Made by a program: the position numbers and the translations under genes. Shown one piece after another: positions 1-7,212 of a stretch of DNA of 13,953 bases. The stretch covers positions 1-13,953 of the forward strand of contig DHJP01000176.1 of assembly GCA_002404395.1 (NCBI GenBank). Reading direction: 5' to 3'. The notes beneath the pieces were generated by a model, which made no database searches, was not told the DNA's origin, and was given only the letters and a program-made list of their open reading frames with translations. Source of the stretch: Clostridiales bacterium UBA4717 (GTDB taxonomy: Bacteria > Bacillota > Clostridia > Oscillospirales > CAG-272). Each line of letters opens with the position of its first letter. Positions within the stretch are counted from its first letter, which is position 1.

Positions 1-264
1 AAAGAAAATGCCGTCAAAAATATTCGTCCAGATGCCCAAAGGCACTATCAGAAGATTAAATAATCCCGTTAAGTAACAGACAGACAAAAACCTGATGATT
101 TCAGAAGATCGCTTACTTTTTATTTGTTTTTTCACGAGATAAACGTAACGGAACAGCGCATACAGGATCCCAAATATGCAGGTGATCGGTAAAACTCCGA
201 CAAAATACCCGATCATCGTCGCCGAGGTCATTATCGGACGTATGCTTTGATACAGATCATGCAT
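1..264 (-). CDS. VanZ-like membrane protein, N-terminal part (runs off window)
   Basis: This minus-strand reading frame starts with ATG at 264-262 and stays open for 88 codons to the window edge, so the C-terminus is missing. The visible protein has a first hydrophobic segment (about residues 12-37, rich in I/V/F/L), a basic stretch (VKKQIKSKRSSE, about 42-53) and a second hydrophobic segment around FLSVCYLTGLFNLLIVPLGI. The pattern of a helix, a charged loop with a conserved E, then a Y-TG--N---VPLGIW segment resembles VanZ-family membrane proteins; this is a family resemblance, not a proven assignment. VanZ-like proteins are often linked to glycopeptide tolerance, but most have unknown roles. 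Its Shine-Dalgarno (GAGGA, 271-275) overlaps the stop codon of the upstream rhamnosidase gene, so translation is probably coupled to it. Another short membrane protein is possible. Confidence 0.6.
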   Translation of the reverse strand, partial: MHDLYQSIRPIMTSATMIGYFVGVLPITCIFGILYALFRYVYLVKKQIKSKRSSEIIRFLSVCYLTGLFNLLIVPLGIWTNIFDGIFF

Positions 265-273
265 GATCGCTCC

Positions 274-2382
274 TCAGCGTAAATCTACAAGTTCCACGTT
301 ATCCGGAACACTGATTTCATATTTCACTTCGTCGCCCTCGAATCGCCATGCGCTGATAATTTTACCGTGCGGTGTGTCAAGCTCCGCTCTCGCAGAGCCG
401 AGCCGCTTGTCGGGCTTCGGATCAATGATAACTTTTGCAAAGCCTACGCCGTCGGGACTTTCAACCGGTCTGATTCCGCATACTACGCTGTAAAGCCAAT
501 CCGCAACAGCTCCGTATGCATAGTGATTGAAAGAATTCATGTCAGTGCTCCACATGGTCCCATCGGGTTTTATACCGTCCCAATGCTCCCATATGGTAGT
601 CGCTCCGAGAGTTACCGGATACAGCCACGAGGGATATTCAGTGCGAAGCAAGAGGGTATACGCAAGCTCTGTATATCCGTTATCGCTGAGCGCATGAAGC
701 AGGTACGGCGTGCCCACAAAGCCGGTAGTAAGGCTGTCACCGTGTTCATGTATCAAAGACACTAACTTTTCCGCAACCGTTTTTTTGTCCTTGCAAAGTC
801 CGAAATGCAATGCAAGCACACAATAGGTCTGCGTATCGTACGCTGTGTAAGTTTCCTTTATTGCTTCGACGATTCTGTTATGAAGTGCAAAATATTCGCA
901 TGCGTCAAGTCCGAGCGCCTCCATGGATTTGGCAAGTAAGAGCGTAGAGTGCGCATAAAATGCCGCACCGATAAACTCCTTGTCGGTCGCACCGACATAC
1001 GAATCGCCTGCGCCGTTGCGGTCAAGTCCGAGCCAATCGCCGAAAGGCTGCTCCACTCCCGTAAGCAAACATTCGCTCTCGCCGGCATGGCGGAGATATT
1101 CCACGTATTTTTTCATTGCGGGAAGCATATCGGCAATCAGTTTTTTATCCCCGTACATTATATACATCGTCCATGGAATTATCGTAACCGCGTCCGACCA
1201 TGCCGCCGCGCCGCCTCCCCAGCCCACATCCGGCACGATACGGGTTATATCGCCGTTTTCAAGCTGGTCGAGCCGCATATCGCAAAGCCACTTTGCAAAA
1301 AACTTATCCACGCTAAAATTGTACGCCGCCGCTTTTGCAAATACCTGCGCATCTCCCGTCCACCCCTCGCGTTCATCACGCTGAGGACAGTCAGTAGGAA
1401 TATCAAGGAAGTTATCCTTCTGTCCGCGTATTACATTATTGAACAGCCGATTTACAAGCGGCAGTGCGCACTCAAAGCTTCCGATACGTTTAATGTCAGA
1501 GTATACGTCGGTCGCCCATATAGACTCGGGCGAGGCCCCTTTCGGAAGCGAGTCCACTCTCGCATAACGAAATCCGAAGAAAGTGTGCGACGGCTTGTAT
1601 GAATTTTTGCCGTCGCGGCATATGTATTCAAACAGGCATTTTGCCGAACGATAGTTCGCATTATAGAAATTCCCGTCCGAATCAAGCACTTCACCGAAAG
1701 AAAGCTTTACAAGCTCGCCGCTCACAGCAGAAAGGTTTTCAAAAAACGGATAACCGGTAATATTCTCTCCGAAATCAAGCACGCACTCGCCGCGCGGCGT
1801 GATAATCACACTCGGCTTGAAGACATCGTGTTCAATGATCAGCTCACCGTCCTGAGGACATAGTTGAGCCTTGGGTATGTCAACGCATCTGACGGCAGAA
1901 TCAAGCTTCGGTATAATCCTGCCGTCACAGCATTCGCCGTCATATATGTCGCTGAAGGTTACTTTGCCGCGTCCGCATTGCCAAATCCCGTCTGAAACGA
2001 CAGTTTCACACTCACCGTTTTCGTATTCGACATCAAGCTGTGCGATCAGCGCAAGATCGTTTGAATGATCGAACGCATTATGCGTTACCCTTGAACCATA
2101 CCAACCTTTTCCGACCTCAAACGTCAGCACAGACTTATCGGACAATCTTTCGGTGATGTCATAGGTCTGATACAGATGATGCTTATAAAAGGAAGTGTAT
2201 CCGGGCGCAAGCACATTTTCACCGAGCTTCACTCCGTCAATATAGGCATTGTACACACCGCATACGGTAACATTAAGCACAGCAGTGCGGATCTCCCCTT
2301 TCGGAGCAAACGCGTACGTATATATGACCTGAGCGCCGCCGAAATCTTCGGTCGGCATTATCCAACTTGATTTTTCAAACAT
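274..2382 (-). CDS. Alpha-L-rhamnosidase, glycoside hydrolase family 78
   Basis: The 702-residue protein should release terminal alpha-L-rhamnose from plant glycosides, pectic or bacterial oligosaccharides by inversion. Residues about 20-170 match the N-terminal carbohydrate-binding-like beta domain (AYIDGVKLGENVLAPGYT; GWYGSRVT), and 190-280 the next beta domain (DFGENITGYPFF; GFRYARV). The (alpha/alpha)6 catalytic domain carries the GH78 signature DCPQRDER (331-338) plus GWTGDAQ (340-346), where the general acid is expected at Glu337. The second catalytic glutamate is expected at Glu599 in TTIWEHWDG. A C-terminal beta domain ends the protein. There is no signal peptide, so it is cytoplasmic and acts on imported oligosaccharides. 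It is shorter than many GH78 enzymes because it begins directly at the first beta domain. GGAG at about 2388-2392 precedes the ATG. The VanZ-like gene follows after 9 bp. Confidence 0.93.
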   Translation of the reverse strand: MFEKSSWIMPTEDFGGAQVIYTYAFAPKGEIRTAVLNVTVCGVYNAYIDGVKLGENVLAPGYTSFYKHHLYQTYDITERLSDKSVLTFEVGKGWYGSRVTHNAFDHSNDLALIAQLDVEYENGECETVVSDGIWQCGRGKVTFSDIYDGECCDGRIIPKLDSAVRCVDIPKAQLCPQDGELIIEHDVFKPSVIITPRGECVLDFGENITGYPFFENLSAVSGELVKLSFGEVLDSDGNFYNANYRSAKCLFEYICRDGKNSYKPSHTFFGFRYARVDSLPKGASPESIWATDVYSDIKRIGSFECALPLVNRLFNNVIRGQKDNFLDIPTDCPQRDEREGWTGDAQVFAKAAAYNFSVDKFFAKWLCDMRLDQLENGDITRIVPDVGWGGGAAAWSDAVTIIPWTMYIMYGDKKLIADMLPAMKKYVEYLRHAGESECLLTGVEQPFGDWLGLDRNGAGDSYVGATDKEFIGAAFYAHSTLLLAKSMEALGLDACEYFALHNRIVEAIKETYTAYDTQTYCVLALHFGLCKDKKTVAEKLVSLIHEHGDSLTTGFVGTPYLLHALSDNGYTELAYTLLLRTEYPSWLYPVTLGATTIWEHWDGIKPDGTMWSTDMNSFNHYAYGAVADWLYSVVCGIRPVESPDGVGFAKVIIDPKPDKRLGSARAELDTPHGKIISAWRFEGDEVKYEISVPDNVELVDLR

Positions 2383-2394
2383 AATTTTCTCCGT

Positions 2395-2407
2395 TCGGCG
2401 AAGCCGA
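2395..2407 (-). repeat. Short hairpin 12 nt before the rhamnosidase start
   Basis: On the transcribed strand this is TCGGC-TTC-GCCGA: a perfect 5-bp stem with a 3-nt loop, directly followed by the Shine-Dalgarno and then the ATG. Very similar hairpins precede the scpB and M50 protease starts at the same distance (see those entries). Its role is unknown; it could shape translation initiation or be a copy of a dispersed genomic palindrome. Confidence 0.5.
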
Positions 2408-2539
2408 TCCTACATTACATACAAACCGCACTGCGTTTAAGCTTACGACATAAACAAATCGAATTTTATAAAGCGTAACTCTTACAGCGTCGTTATTGTT
2501 TTTTACTCAAAAAAGCAACCGCAAAAATTATATACTGAA

Positions 2540-2568
2540 ATTTTAACACAACTTGCTCAAAGTGTCAA
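2540..2568 (-). promoter_or_regulatory. Sigma-A-type promoter for rhamnosidase/VanZ unit
   Basis: TTGACA (2568-2563), a 17-bp spacer and TAAAAT (2545-2540) match the housekeeping promoter consensus in 11 of 12 hexamer positions with ideal spacing. Predicted transcription starts near 2533, giving a leader of about 150 nt before the rhamnosidase ATG. The leader includes a T6/A6 hairpin near 2500-2516 but I recognise no riboswitch class or catabolite-response element in it. Confidence 0.75.
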
Positions 2569-2617
2569 TATATTTAAGCTATGTATCACCTCATATAAAA
2601 TATTTACGTTTTTTATA

Positions 2618-2646
2618 TTGAATTAACCGTCCGACTGTGATACAAT
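2618..2646 (+). promoter_or_regulatory. Sigma-A-type promoter for the DUF362 gene
   Basis: TTGAAT (2618-2623), a 17-bp spacer and TACAAT (2641-2646). The -10 differs from consensus at one position and the -35 at two. It lies 34 bp before the ATG at 2681 and is divergent from the rhamnosidase promoter, with about 50 bp between the two -35 boxes where a shared regulator could bind. Confidence 0.75.
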
Positions 2647-2680
2647 ATCTGCGGAATAAAATGATAAGGAAGTGAAAATT

Positions 2681-3571
2681 ATGAATGATGCCCGCTCAAA
2701 AGTTTTCTTTTCAAAATCCATTACCCCCGAAAATGTAATAAAGCTGTACAAATTGCTCGGCTTTAAACCGCTCGGAAACATCGCCGTAAAAGTCCACTCG
2801 GGCGAAGCAGGAAACCAGAACTTTTTAAGGCCTGCTTTCTGGAAACCGATGGTTGATTATATCGGCGGTACGATCGTCGAAGCCAACACGGCATACGGAG
2901 GCGAGCGCAACACCGTCGAAAAGCATATGAAGCTCTTTGAAGTTCACGGTTGGTCTAAATATTTCAAGGTGGATCTGCTTGACGCAGAGGGTCCCGACAT
3001 GACTCTCGCGATCCCGGACGGTATAAAGATCAAAAAAGATCTGGTCGGAAAGCACATTTCAAACTATGACTCAATGGTCGTGCTCTCGCACTTCAAAGGA
3101 CATCCCATGGGCGGCTTCGGTGGTGCGCTCAAACAGCTTTCTATCGGTTGTGCTTCATCTGCCGGAAAAGCGTATATCCATTCGGCAGGCGTGACCGCAG
3201 ACCCTGCCGAGATATGGAGCCATGTGGCGCCTCAGGATGATTTTCTTGATTCAATGGCTGATGCAGCCTCCGCGGTAGTATCTCTGTTTGGTGGAAGAAT
3301 TGCATATATAAACGTAATGTGCAATCTTTCGGTAGACTGCGACTGTTGCGCAGTCGCGGAAGATCCTTGCATGAAAGACATAGGCATACTTGCCTCGCTT
3401 GACCCGGTCGCAATAGATAAAGCGTGTGTCGATCTTGTTTATGCTTCGAATGATCGAGGGCGCGATCATTTGGTCGAACGCATTGAAAGCCGGCACGGTA
3501 TCCGCACGGTCGAATCGGCAGCCTCGCTCGGCATCGGCAATCTTGATTACGAGCTTATAGAAATTGAATAA
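2681..3571 (+). CDS. DUF362 domain protein
   Basis: The 296-residue protein matches the DUF362 family: KVHSGEAGN near residue 37, HFKGHPMGGFGGALK (137-151), SIGCASSAGKAYIHS, the cysteine cluster DCDCC (219-223) and the closing motif ILASLDPVAIDKACVDL (236-252). The cysteines suggest metal or Fe-S binding, but the separate ferredoxin domain found in some relatives is absent. The biochemical role of the family is unsettled and I do not assign one. The start is set at ATG 2681 because AAGGAAG (2666-2672) lies 8 nt upstream. A GTG at 2672 in the same frame overlaps that ribosome site and is a worse choice. The gene stands alone between a divergent rhamnosidase unit and a convergent acetyltransferase-like gene, with its own promoter and terminator. 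Confidence 0.85.
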   Translation: MNDARSKVFFSKSITPENVIKLYKLLGFKPLGNIAVKVHSGEAGNQNFLRPAFWKPMVDYIGGTIVEANTAYGGERNTVEKHMKLFEVHGWSKYFKVDLLDAEGPDMTLAIPDGIKIKKDLVGKHISNYDSMVVLSHFKGHPMGGFGGALKQLSIGCASSAGKAYIHSAGVTADPAEIWSHVAPQDDFLDSMADAASAVVSLFGGRIAYINVMCNLSVDCDCCAVAEDPCMKDIGILASLDPVAIDKACVDLVYASNDRGRDHLVERIESRHGIRTVESAASLGIGNLDYELIEIE

Positions 3572-3594
3572 GCCGCCGATTTAATAATATCTCA

Positions 3595-3641
3595 AAAAAT
3601 CGGTGTAAAAGCTAATTGTCAGCGCTTTTACACCGATTTTT
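3595..3641. terminator. Bidirectional intrinsic terminator
   Basis: An 18-bp perfect inverted repeat (3595-3612 and 3624-3641) with an 11-nt loop. The arms begin and end with A5/T5 runs, so the hairpin presents a U-tract on either strand. It sits 23 bp after the DUF362 stop and 23 bp after the stop of the convergent minus-strand gene, and so should end both transcripts. Confidence 0.9.
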
Positions 3642-3664
3642 AAATTTGTCACAGATATTTACTT

Positions 3665-4051
3665 TTACTTGCCGCCGCACTTATGCTCGAAAAAGCCGTT
3701 AAGATCGACGAAAAGCCCGCCCTCGCGCTCATTCATCTCAAAGCCGACCGCTCTTATCAACGGCGAATCGCTTCCGAGATACCGCGCCTTTTTGATCCCG
3801 CAAAGATCGATAAAATTCAATGCCGCCTTGCCCATTATGTACATCGGTTCAAAGTCATCAACCCCGGGGGCTGCGGCAAGCTCGTAAACATATCCCATAT
3901 CGTCGCGCATCGTGAATTGACAAATTCCGATAAGCCTTCCGTCGTCGTAGGTCGCGGCATATGCCAAAAGGTCGGCATCGTATTTGATCTTGCAAAGCTC
4001 ACACATCCTTGCCTGATCCGCTTTTTCCTGCACCGGTTTAATCTGATACAT
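3665..4051 (-). CDS. Small GNAT-like acetyltransferase-fold protein
   Basis: The 128-residue protein has the layout of a GNAT domain: an N-terminal helix region (KADQARMCELCKIKY), a strand pair around LLAYAATYDDGRLIGICQFTM (about 29-49), a central strand YVYELAAAPG (about 54-63), then a helix and C-terminal strand (YIMGKAALNFIDLCGIKKARY). The usual acetyl-CoA loop (Q/R-x-x-G-x-G/A) is not recognisable, so activity is uncertain and the substrate unknown. It is the last gene of the long minus-strand block, 18 bp after the pseudouridine synthase. Its ribosome site is weak (GGGTG about 11 nt before the ATG), which suggests coupling or low expression. Confidence 0.6.
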   Translation of the reverse strand: MYQIKPVQEKADQARMCELCKIKYDADLLAYAATYDDGRLIGICQFTMRDDMGYVYELAAAPGVDDFEPMYIMGKAALNFIDLCGIKKARYLGSDSPLIRAVGFEMNEREGGLFVDLNGFFEHKCGGK

Positions 4052-4069
4052 ATATGTACCGCACCCGAA

Positions 4070-4786
4070 TCAGAGTGATCTCAGGTATTCCCTTTCTTCT
4101 TTGGTCAGATACCGCCATTTACCTACGGGAAGCTTTCCGAGCAAAAGCTTGCCCTCCGCCACACGCTTCAGACTTAACACCGACAGCCCAAGCATTTCGC
4201 ACATTTTGCGTATCTGGCGGTTTCTGCCTTCATGAAGCTCTACACGCAAAAGCGTTGAATTATCGTCGCTTGACATGACCTCGGCCTTGACCGGCTGTAT
4301 CACATATCCGTCAAGCTCCATAGGTGAGCAAAATTCCTCAAGCAATTCGGCAGTAAGCTTGCCGCCGATCCTGACTAAGTAAAGCTTTGCAACATCGTGA
4401 CTCGGATGCGTAAGCTTGTTGGTAAGCTCACCGTCATTTGTCATAAGTAAAAGTCCCTCGGAATTCATGTCAAGCCGACCTACCGGATATACCCGCTCGT
4501 CGGCATCTGACACAAGCTCGCGCACACATCTGCGCTCACGCTCGTCGTTCATAGTGGTAACATATCCGCGCGGCTTATTAAGCATTATATACGTTTTATG
4601 CTTGATATTGTTGCGGATCTTACGCCCGCGATAAGTAACGACATCGCGCTCGGGAACGATCTTCCGCCCTAACTCAACACACTCGCCGTTCACCTTGATA
4701 TTACCCGCAAGTATCTCTTTTTCGGCGGCGCGTCTGCTCATGAGTCCGCAATCGCTTATATACTTCTGAAGTCTGATCTCTTCCAT
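4070..4786 (-). CDS. rluB: rRNA pseudouridine synthase, RsuA/RluB family
   Basis: The enzyme isomerises a specific uridine of ribosomal RNA to pseudouridine; the Bacillus homologue next to scpAB/dac modifies 23S rRNA. An S4 RNA-binding domain fills residues about 5-52 (RLQKYISDCGLMSRRAAEKEI). The catalytic domain holds YPVGRLDMNSEGLLLMTNDG (100-119) with the catalytic Asp106, and the family motif EGRNRQIRKM (186-195). The length, 238 residues, is normal. I place the start at ATG 4786, where the S4 domain begins, not at a further upstream ATG (4831) that lies inside the dac gene. The best ribosome site, GGGGAG, spans the dac stop about 13 nt upstream, so the two genes are probably coupled. RsuA-type specificity for 16S rRNA cannot be excluded. 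Confidence 0.92.
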   Translation of the reverse strand: MEEIRLQKYISDCGLMSRRAAEKEILAGNIKVNGECVELGRKIVPERDVVTYRGRKIRNNIKHKTYIMLNKPRGYVTTMNDERERRCVRELVSDADERVYPVGRLDMNSEGLLLMTNDGELTNKLTHPSHDVAKLYLVRIGGKLTAELLEEFCSPMELDGYVIQPVKAEVMSSDDNSTLLRVELHEGRNRQIRKMCEMLGLSVLSLKRVAEGKLLLGKLPVGKWRYLTKEEREYLRSL

Positions 4787-4796
4787 ATGTAAAATA

Positions 4797-5930
4797 TTAC
4801 TCCCCGGCGGAGTCCTGCTCCGCCGCAACATCCATTATTTGTTTGACACACAGCGGCACGCGCGCCACTATGCCATCGTCGCTTGTAAACACAATTTCAC
4901 CGACGCAGTCGCCCGGGGCTATACGAGTCACAAAAAATCTCGGCAGATAAACATGAGCCTCGCACGGCTTGGCACCGACTTTAAACAGTCCGCTTGCTCC
5001 GGAGTCCGACACGACCTCAGCATAAGTGATTTTTTTGCCGATTATCGGAACAATATTTGAATACTCGCCCGGCGTGTGCAGAATTCTGGTCTCATAACCG
5101 GCGAACCCAAAATCAAGCATAGCCCTGTGATCATTCCAATCGTCGGGCGCCGAAAGCGTGACCGCGATAAGCGTAGTGTCTCCGCGTTTTGCCGCCGATA
5201 CCAAGCATCTGCCGCTCTTTTTGGTAAAGCCGGTCTTTACTCCGAGCGCACCGTCGTACAGCTTAAGCATTTTATTATGATTGAGCAAATACCTGAATCC
5301 GCCGCCTGATAACGGAAGCTTACATCTGTAAGTCGATACGATTTTCACAAATTCGGGATTCTTCATTGCAGCCGCAGCAATTTTGGCAAGCTCCGCCGCA
5401 GTAGTGTAATGGTTCTCATCATCAAGCCCATGCGGGTTGGAAAATGAAGTATTTTCAAGTCCGAGTTCATGTGCCTTTTCGTTCATCATGTCGGCAAAGC
5501 CTTCAATACTGCCTCCGAGCGTTACTGCAATTGCCGCGGCAGCATCATTTGCGCTTTCAAGCAACATAATGTACAGCAGGTCTTCAAGCGTCATCGCCTC
5601 CCCGCCCTTCAGGCAGGCAGAAGAACCTTCGATCCCGACCGCGCTTGAGGGCACGGTAAGCGGCGTATCGAGCGGCGCTGTCTCAAGCGCCACAAGCGCC
5701 GTCATAATTTTGGTCGTACTCGCCATCGGTCTGCGCTCATCGGCATTCTGCTGCCAAAGCACGCTTCCCGAATCGGCATCAATCAGAATCGCGCTCGCGG
5801 CAGACACAGACGGCATTGCGGCAAGCGCAGGCGTTGAAAAAAGTGTGCCGAGCATCGAAATCATAATTGAAAACAATACGGCAGAGGAAAGCAGACGGCA
5901 GAACTTTTTCTTCAATCTATTTTCATGCAT
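4797..5930 (-). CDS. Serine-type D-alanyl-D-alanine carboxypeptidase (PBP5/DacF family)
   Basis: This penicillin-binding protein trims the terminal D-alanine of peptidoglycan stem peptides outside the membrane. From M1 = 5930, residues 1-38 form a signal peptide: basic HENRLKKKFCR, a hydrophobic core, and the cleavage motif ALA-A. The three active-site motifs of peptidase family S11 are present: STTK (Ser71, Lys74), SAN (126-128) and KTG (232-234). A C-terminal beta-rich domain follows, but no clear amphipathic anchor helix is seen at the acidic C-terminus (QDSAGE). An ATG at 5945 would add five residues but has no ribosome site; the chosen ATG has a weak GGGG about 9 nt upstream. Both lie in or beside a strong mRNA hairpin (5935-5972). 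The gene lies between ytfJ and rluB, so a sporulation or spore-cortex role like DacB/DacF is plausible. Confidence 0.93.
   Translation of the reverse strand: MHENRLKKKFCRLLSSAVLFSIMISMLGTLFSTPALAAMPSVSAASAILIDADSGSVLWQQNADERRPMASTTKIMTALVALETAPLDTPLTVPSSAVGIEGSSACLKGGEAMTLEDLLYIMLLESANDAAAAIAVTLGGSIEGFADMMNEKAHELGLENTSFSNPHGLDDENHYTTAAELAKIAAAAMKNPEFVKIVSTYRCKLPLSGGGFRYLLNHNKMLKLYDGALGVKTGFTKKSGRCLVSAAKRGDTTLIAVTLSAPDDWNDHRAMLDFGFAGYETRILHTPGEYSNIVPIIGKKITYAEVVSDSGASGLFKVGAKPCEAHVYLPRFFVTRIAPGDCVGEIVFTSDDGIVARVPLCVKQIMDVAAEQDSAGE
4805..4825 (-). repeat. GC-rich hairpin at the dac/rluB junction
   Basis: CGGCGGAG and CTCCGCCG form a perfect 8-bp stem around a 5-nt loop, inside the last codons of dac. 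Its 3' edge touches the GGGGAG that serves as rluB ribosome site. Ribosomes finishing dac would melt it, consistent with translational coupling. It lacks a U-tract, so it is not a terminator. Confidence 0.55.
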
Positions 5931-5934
5931 AAAA

Positions 5935-5972
5935 GCAAACCCCATTCATAATTTACTGAGAATAGGGTTTGC
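5935..5972 (-). promoter_or_regulatory. 5' leader hairpin covering dac initiation region
   Basis: In the dac transcript, positions 5972-5960 pair with 5947-5935: 13 consecutive pairs with one G-U wobble and a 12-nt loop. On the opposite strand the same site has a C-A mismatch, so the structure favours the dac mRNA sense. The 3' arm contains the upstream ATG (5945) and the only G-rich stretch usable as ribosome site for the ATG at 5930. A short U4 follows, too weak for a convincing terminator. Confidence 0.6.
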
Positions 5973-5984
5973 ATTGCCGCTGCG

Positions 5985-6012
5985 ATAATACGCGGAAAAA
6001 TCAGACCGGCAA
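5985..6012 (-). promoter_or_regulatory. Candidate promoter for dac
   Basis: TTGCCG (6012-6007), a 16-bp spacer and TATTAT (5990-5985). It lies in the 113-bp gap after ytfJ. A start near 5978 would put the leader hairpin almost at the mRNA 5' end. The -10 is one mismatch from consensus; the -35 is weaker. Confidence 0.5.
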
Positions 6013-6043
6013 GTAAAATACTGCACAAAACAAAGCGCTGCGT

Positions 6044-6490
6044 TTATTCTTCTTCGGCTTTCTTTTCCGAGCAGTCTTCTTTCTTTTTATCCTTTTTAAA
6101 GACTTCCTTGAGTCTTGAAATAAGGTCGGGAGATTTTTCGATAAGTCCGGTAAGCGCACTCACCGCGTCATTCGGCTCGCTGTCCTTGTTTGCGCTGAGC
6201 ATTTCAACATTTCCGTCTGCGCCGACGACCAAAAATCCGACAGGTGTTACCGAAACTCCGGTTCCGCCGCCGCCGCTGAAGCTTATGGGCTTTTTTTTCG
6301 GGTCGGGATTCTCCGCTTTACCGTAATCAAGCCCGCCCGAAGCAAATGCGAGCGAAACCTTTGATACGGGAATGATCGTCGTACCCTGAGGCGTGTTTAT
6401 CGGCTCTCCGATAATGGTGTTGACATCCACCACATTTTTGAGTTCCGAAAGCGAGGTTTCGATAATTTCACTGATTTTGTTATCTGACAT
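6044..6490 (-). CDS. ytfJ: Sporulation protein YtfJ (GerW family)
   Basis: The 148-residue protein matches the YtfJ/GerW family: an N-terminal helix (KISEIIETSLSELKNV), GEPINTPQGTTIIPVSKVSLAFASGG (28-53), a glycine-rich block SFSGGGGTGVSVTPVGFLVV (70-89), and a highly charged lysine/glutamate tail. In Bacillus subtilis GerW/YtfJ is made in the forespore and is needed for normal germination; the molecular mechanism is not established. AGAGG about 10 nt before the ATG is the ribosome site. It follows the DUF2953 gene after 41 bp, reproducing the Bacillus ytfI-ytfJ neighbour pair. I could not identify a convincing sigma-F or sigma-G promoter in that short gap. Confidence 0.92.
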   Translation of the reverse strand: MSDNKISEIIETSLSELKNVVDVNTIIGEPINTPQGTTIIPVSKVSLAFASGGLDYGKAENPDPKKKPISFSGGGGTGVSVTPVGFLVVGADGNVEMLSANKDSEPNDAVSALTGLIEKSPDLISRLKEVFKKDKKKEDCSEKKAEEE

Positions 6491-6531
6491 TGCACATGAT
6501 CCTCTCTTACATTTATATTTTAAATTATTGC

Positions 6532-7134
6532 TTACTTATGTTTAAAATAAACCATCGCCGCCCTTAATCCCACACCGAGCAGATTGAATAAATTGTTTGA
6601 CAGCGTAATATCTATTTCCGCCCATGTTTTAGTACCTAAAAAATCCGGCTCAACACGCAATTCTGTGCGTCGCGCAAGCTCGTAGTCGGTGTATCTCTTA
6701 AGTACCTCGATGAGATATGCGCAAGCCTGAATGACCGCTCCGTAGAGCAACGCCGTTTTCGCAACATCATCGGTTGCAATTGTAATAACGATCCGCGAAA
6801 GCTTTACTCTGAGCTTTGAAAAAAACGGCTTCGCGGTCTCCTTTACTACATCGGCGATCATATCGACGGTCTCATTAAGCGGAACCTTCGTTTTTTCCTC
6901 CGTTTTCGGCTTGTCCGACTCTTTTTTGAATTTTGCTTTCTGACTCTGCTTTGATTTCGGACTTCGCACCTTGGCGGCTTTTTTCGGCTTCGGGGGATAA
7001 AGAGTATACACCTTCAAACCAAAGACACAAAGCCTCACCTTAAGCTCATTGCGGTAAACAATATTTACACCGACATCGGAAAAAAGCAACACTGCAATTA
7101 AACCGATGATTACGCAGACAATTACATATCCCAT
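6532..7134 (-). CDS. DUF2953 membrane protein (YtfI-like)
   Basis: The 200-residue protein has one N-terminal membrane segment (YVIVCVIIGLIAVLLF, residues 3-18), a short beta-like part (VNIVYRNELKVRLCVFGLKVYTLYP), a very lysine-rich linker (about 48-85), then helices and the family-typical end with ELRVEPDF and a final hydrophobic stretch. This matches DUF2953, whose Bacillus member YtfI is encoded next to YtfJ, as here. The function is unknown; the location next to a forespore protein suggests a sporulation-linked envelope role (inference). GGAG lies 6 nt before the ATG. A 78-bp gap separates it from scpB and may hold a weak promoter (TTGAGT near 7170), not firmly supported. Confidence 0.85.
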   Translation of the reverse strand: MGYVIVCVIIGLIAVLLFSDVGVNIVYRNELKVRLCVFGLKVYTLYPPKPKKAAKVRSPKSKQSQKAKFKKESDKPKTEEKTKVPLNETVDMIADVVKETAKPFFSKLRVKLSRIVITIATDDVAKTALLYGAVIQACAYLIEVLKRYTDYELARRTELRVEPDFLGTKTWAEIDITLSNNLFNLLGVGLRAAMVYFKHK

Positions 7135-7212
7135 ACCCTACTCCATATTGCCTATTTTCGGGTGAAAACTCAAGTTTTATTCCATAACAGCGAAAATTTT
7201 ACCAAAGCTCAC

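Noticed and set aside
949..1602. 217-codon plus-strand open frame opposite the rhamnosidase gene
   Set aside because: It lies wholly antisense to a GH78 gene with intact motifs and shows the odd composition of a shadow frame.
2408..2539. Riboswitch in the rhamnosidase leader
   Set aside because: The leader is long enough and has small hairpins, but no conserved riboswitch core or terminator/antiterminator pair could be recognised.
4787..4831. Upstream ATG for the pseudouridine synthase, overlapping dac
   Set aside because: The S4 domain starts directly at the ATG 4786; the upstream extension overlaps the end of dac and has no similarity.
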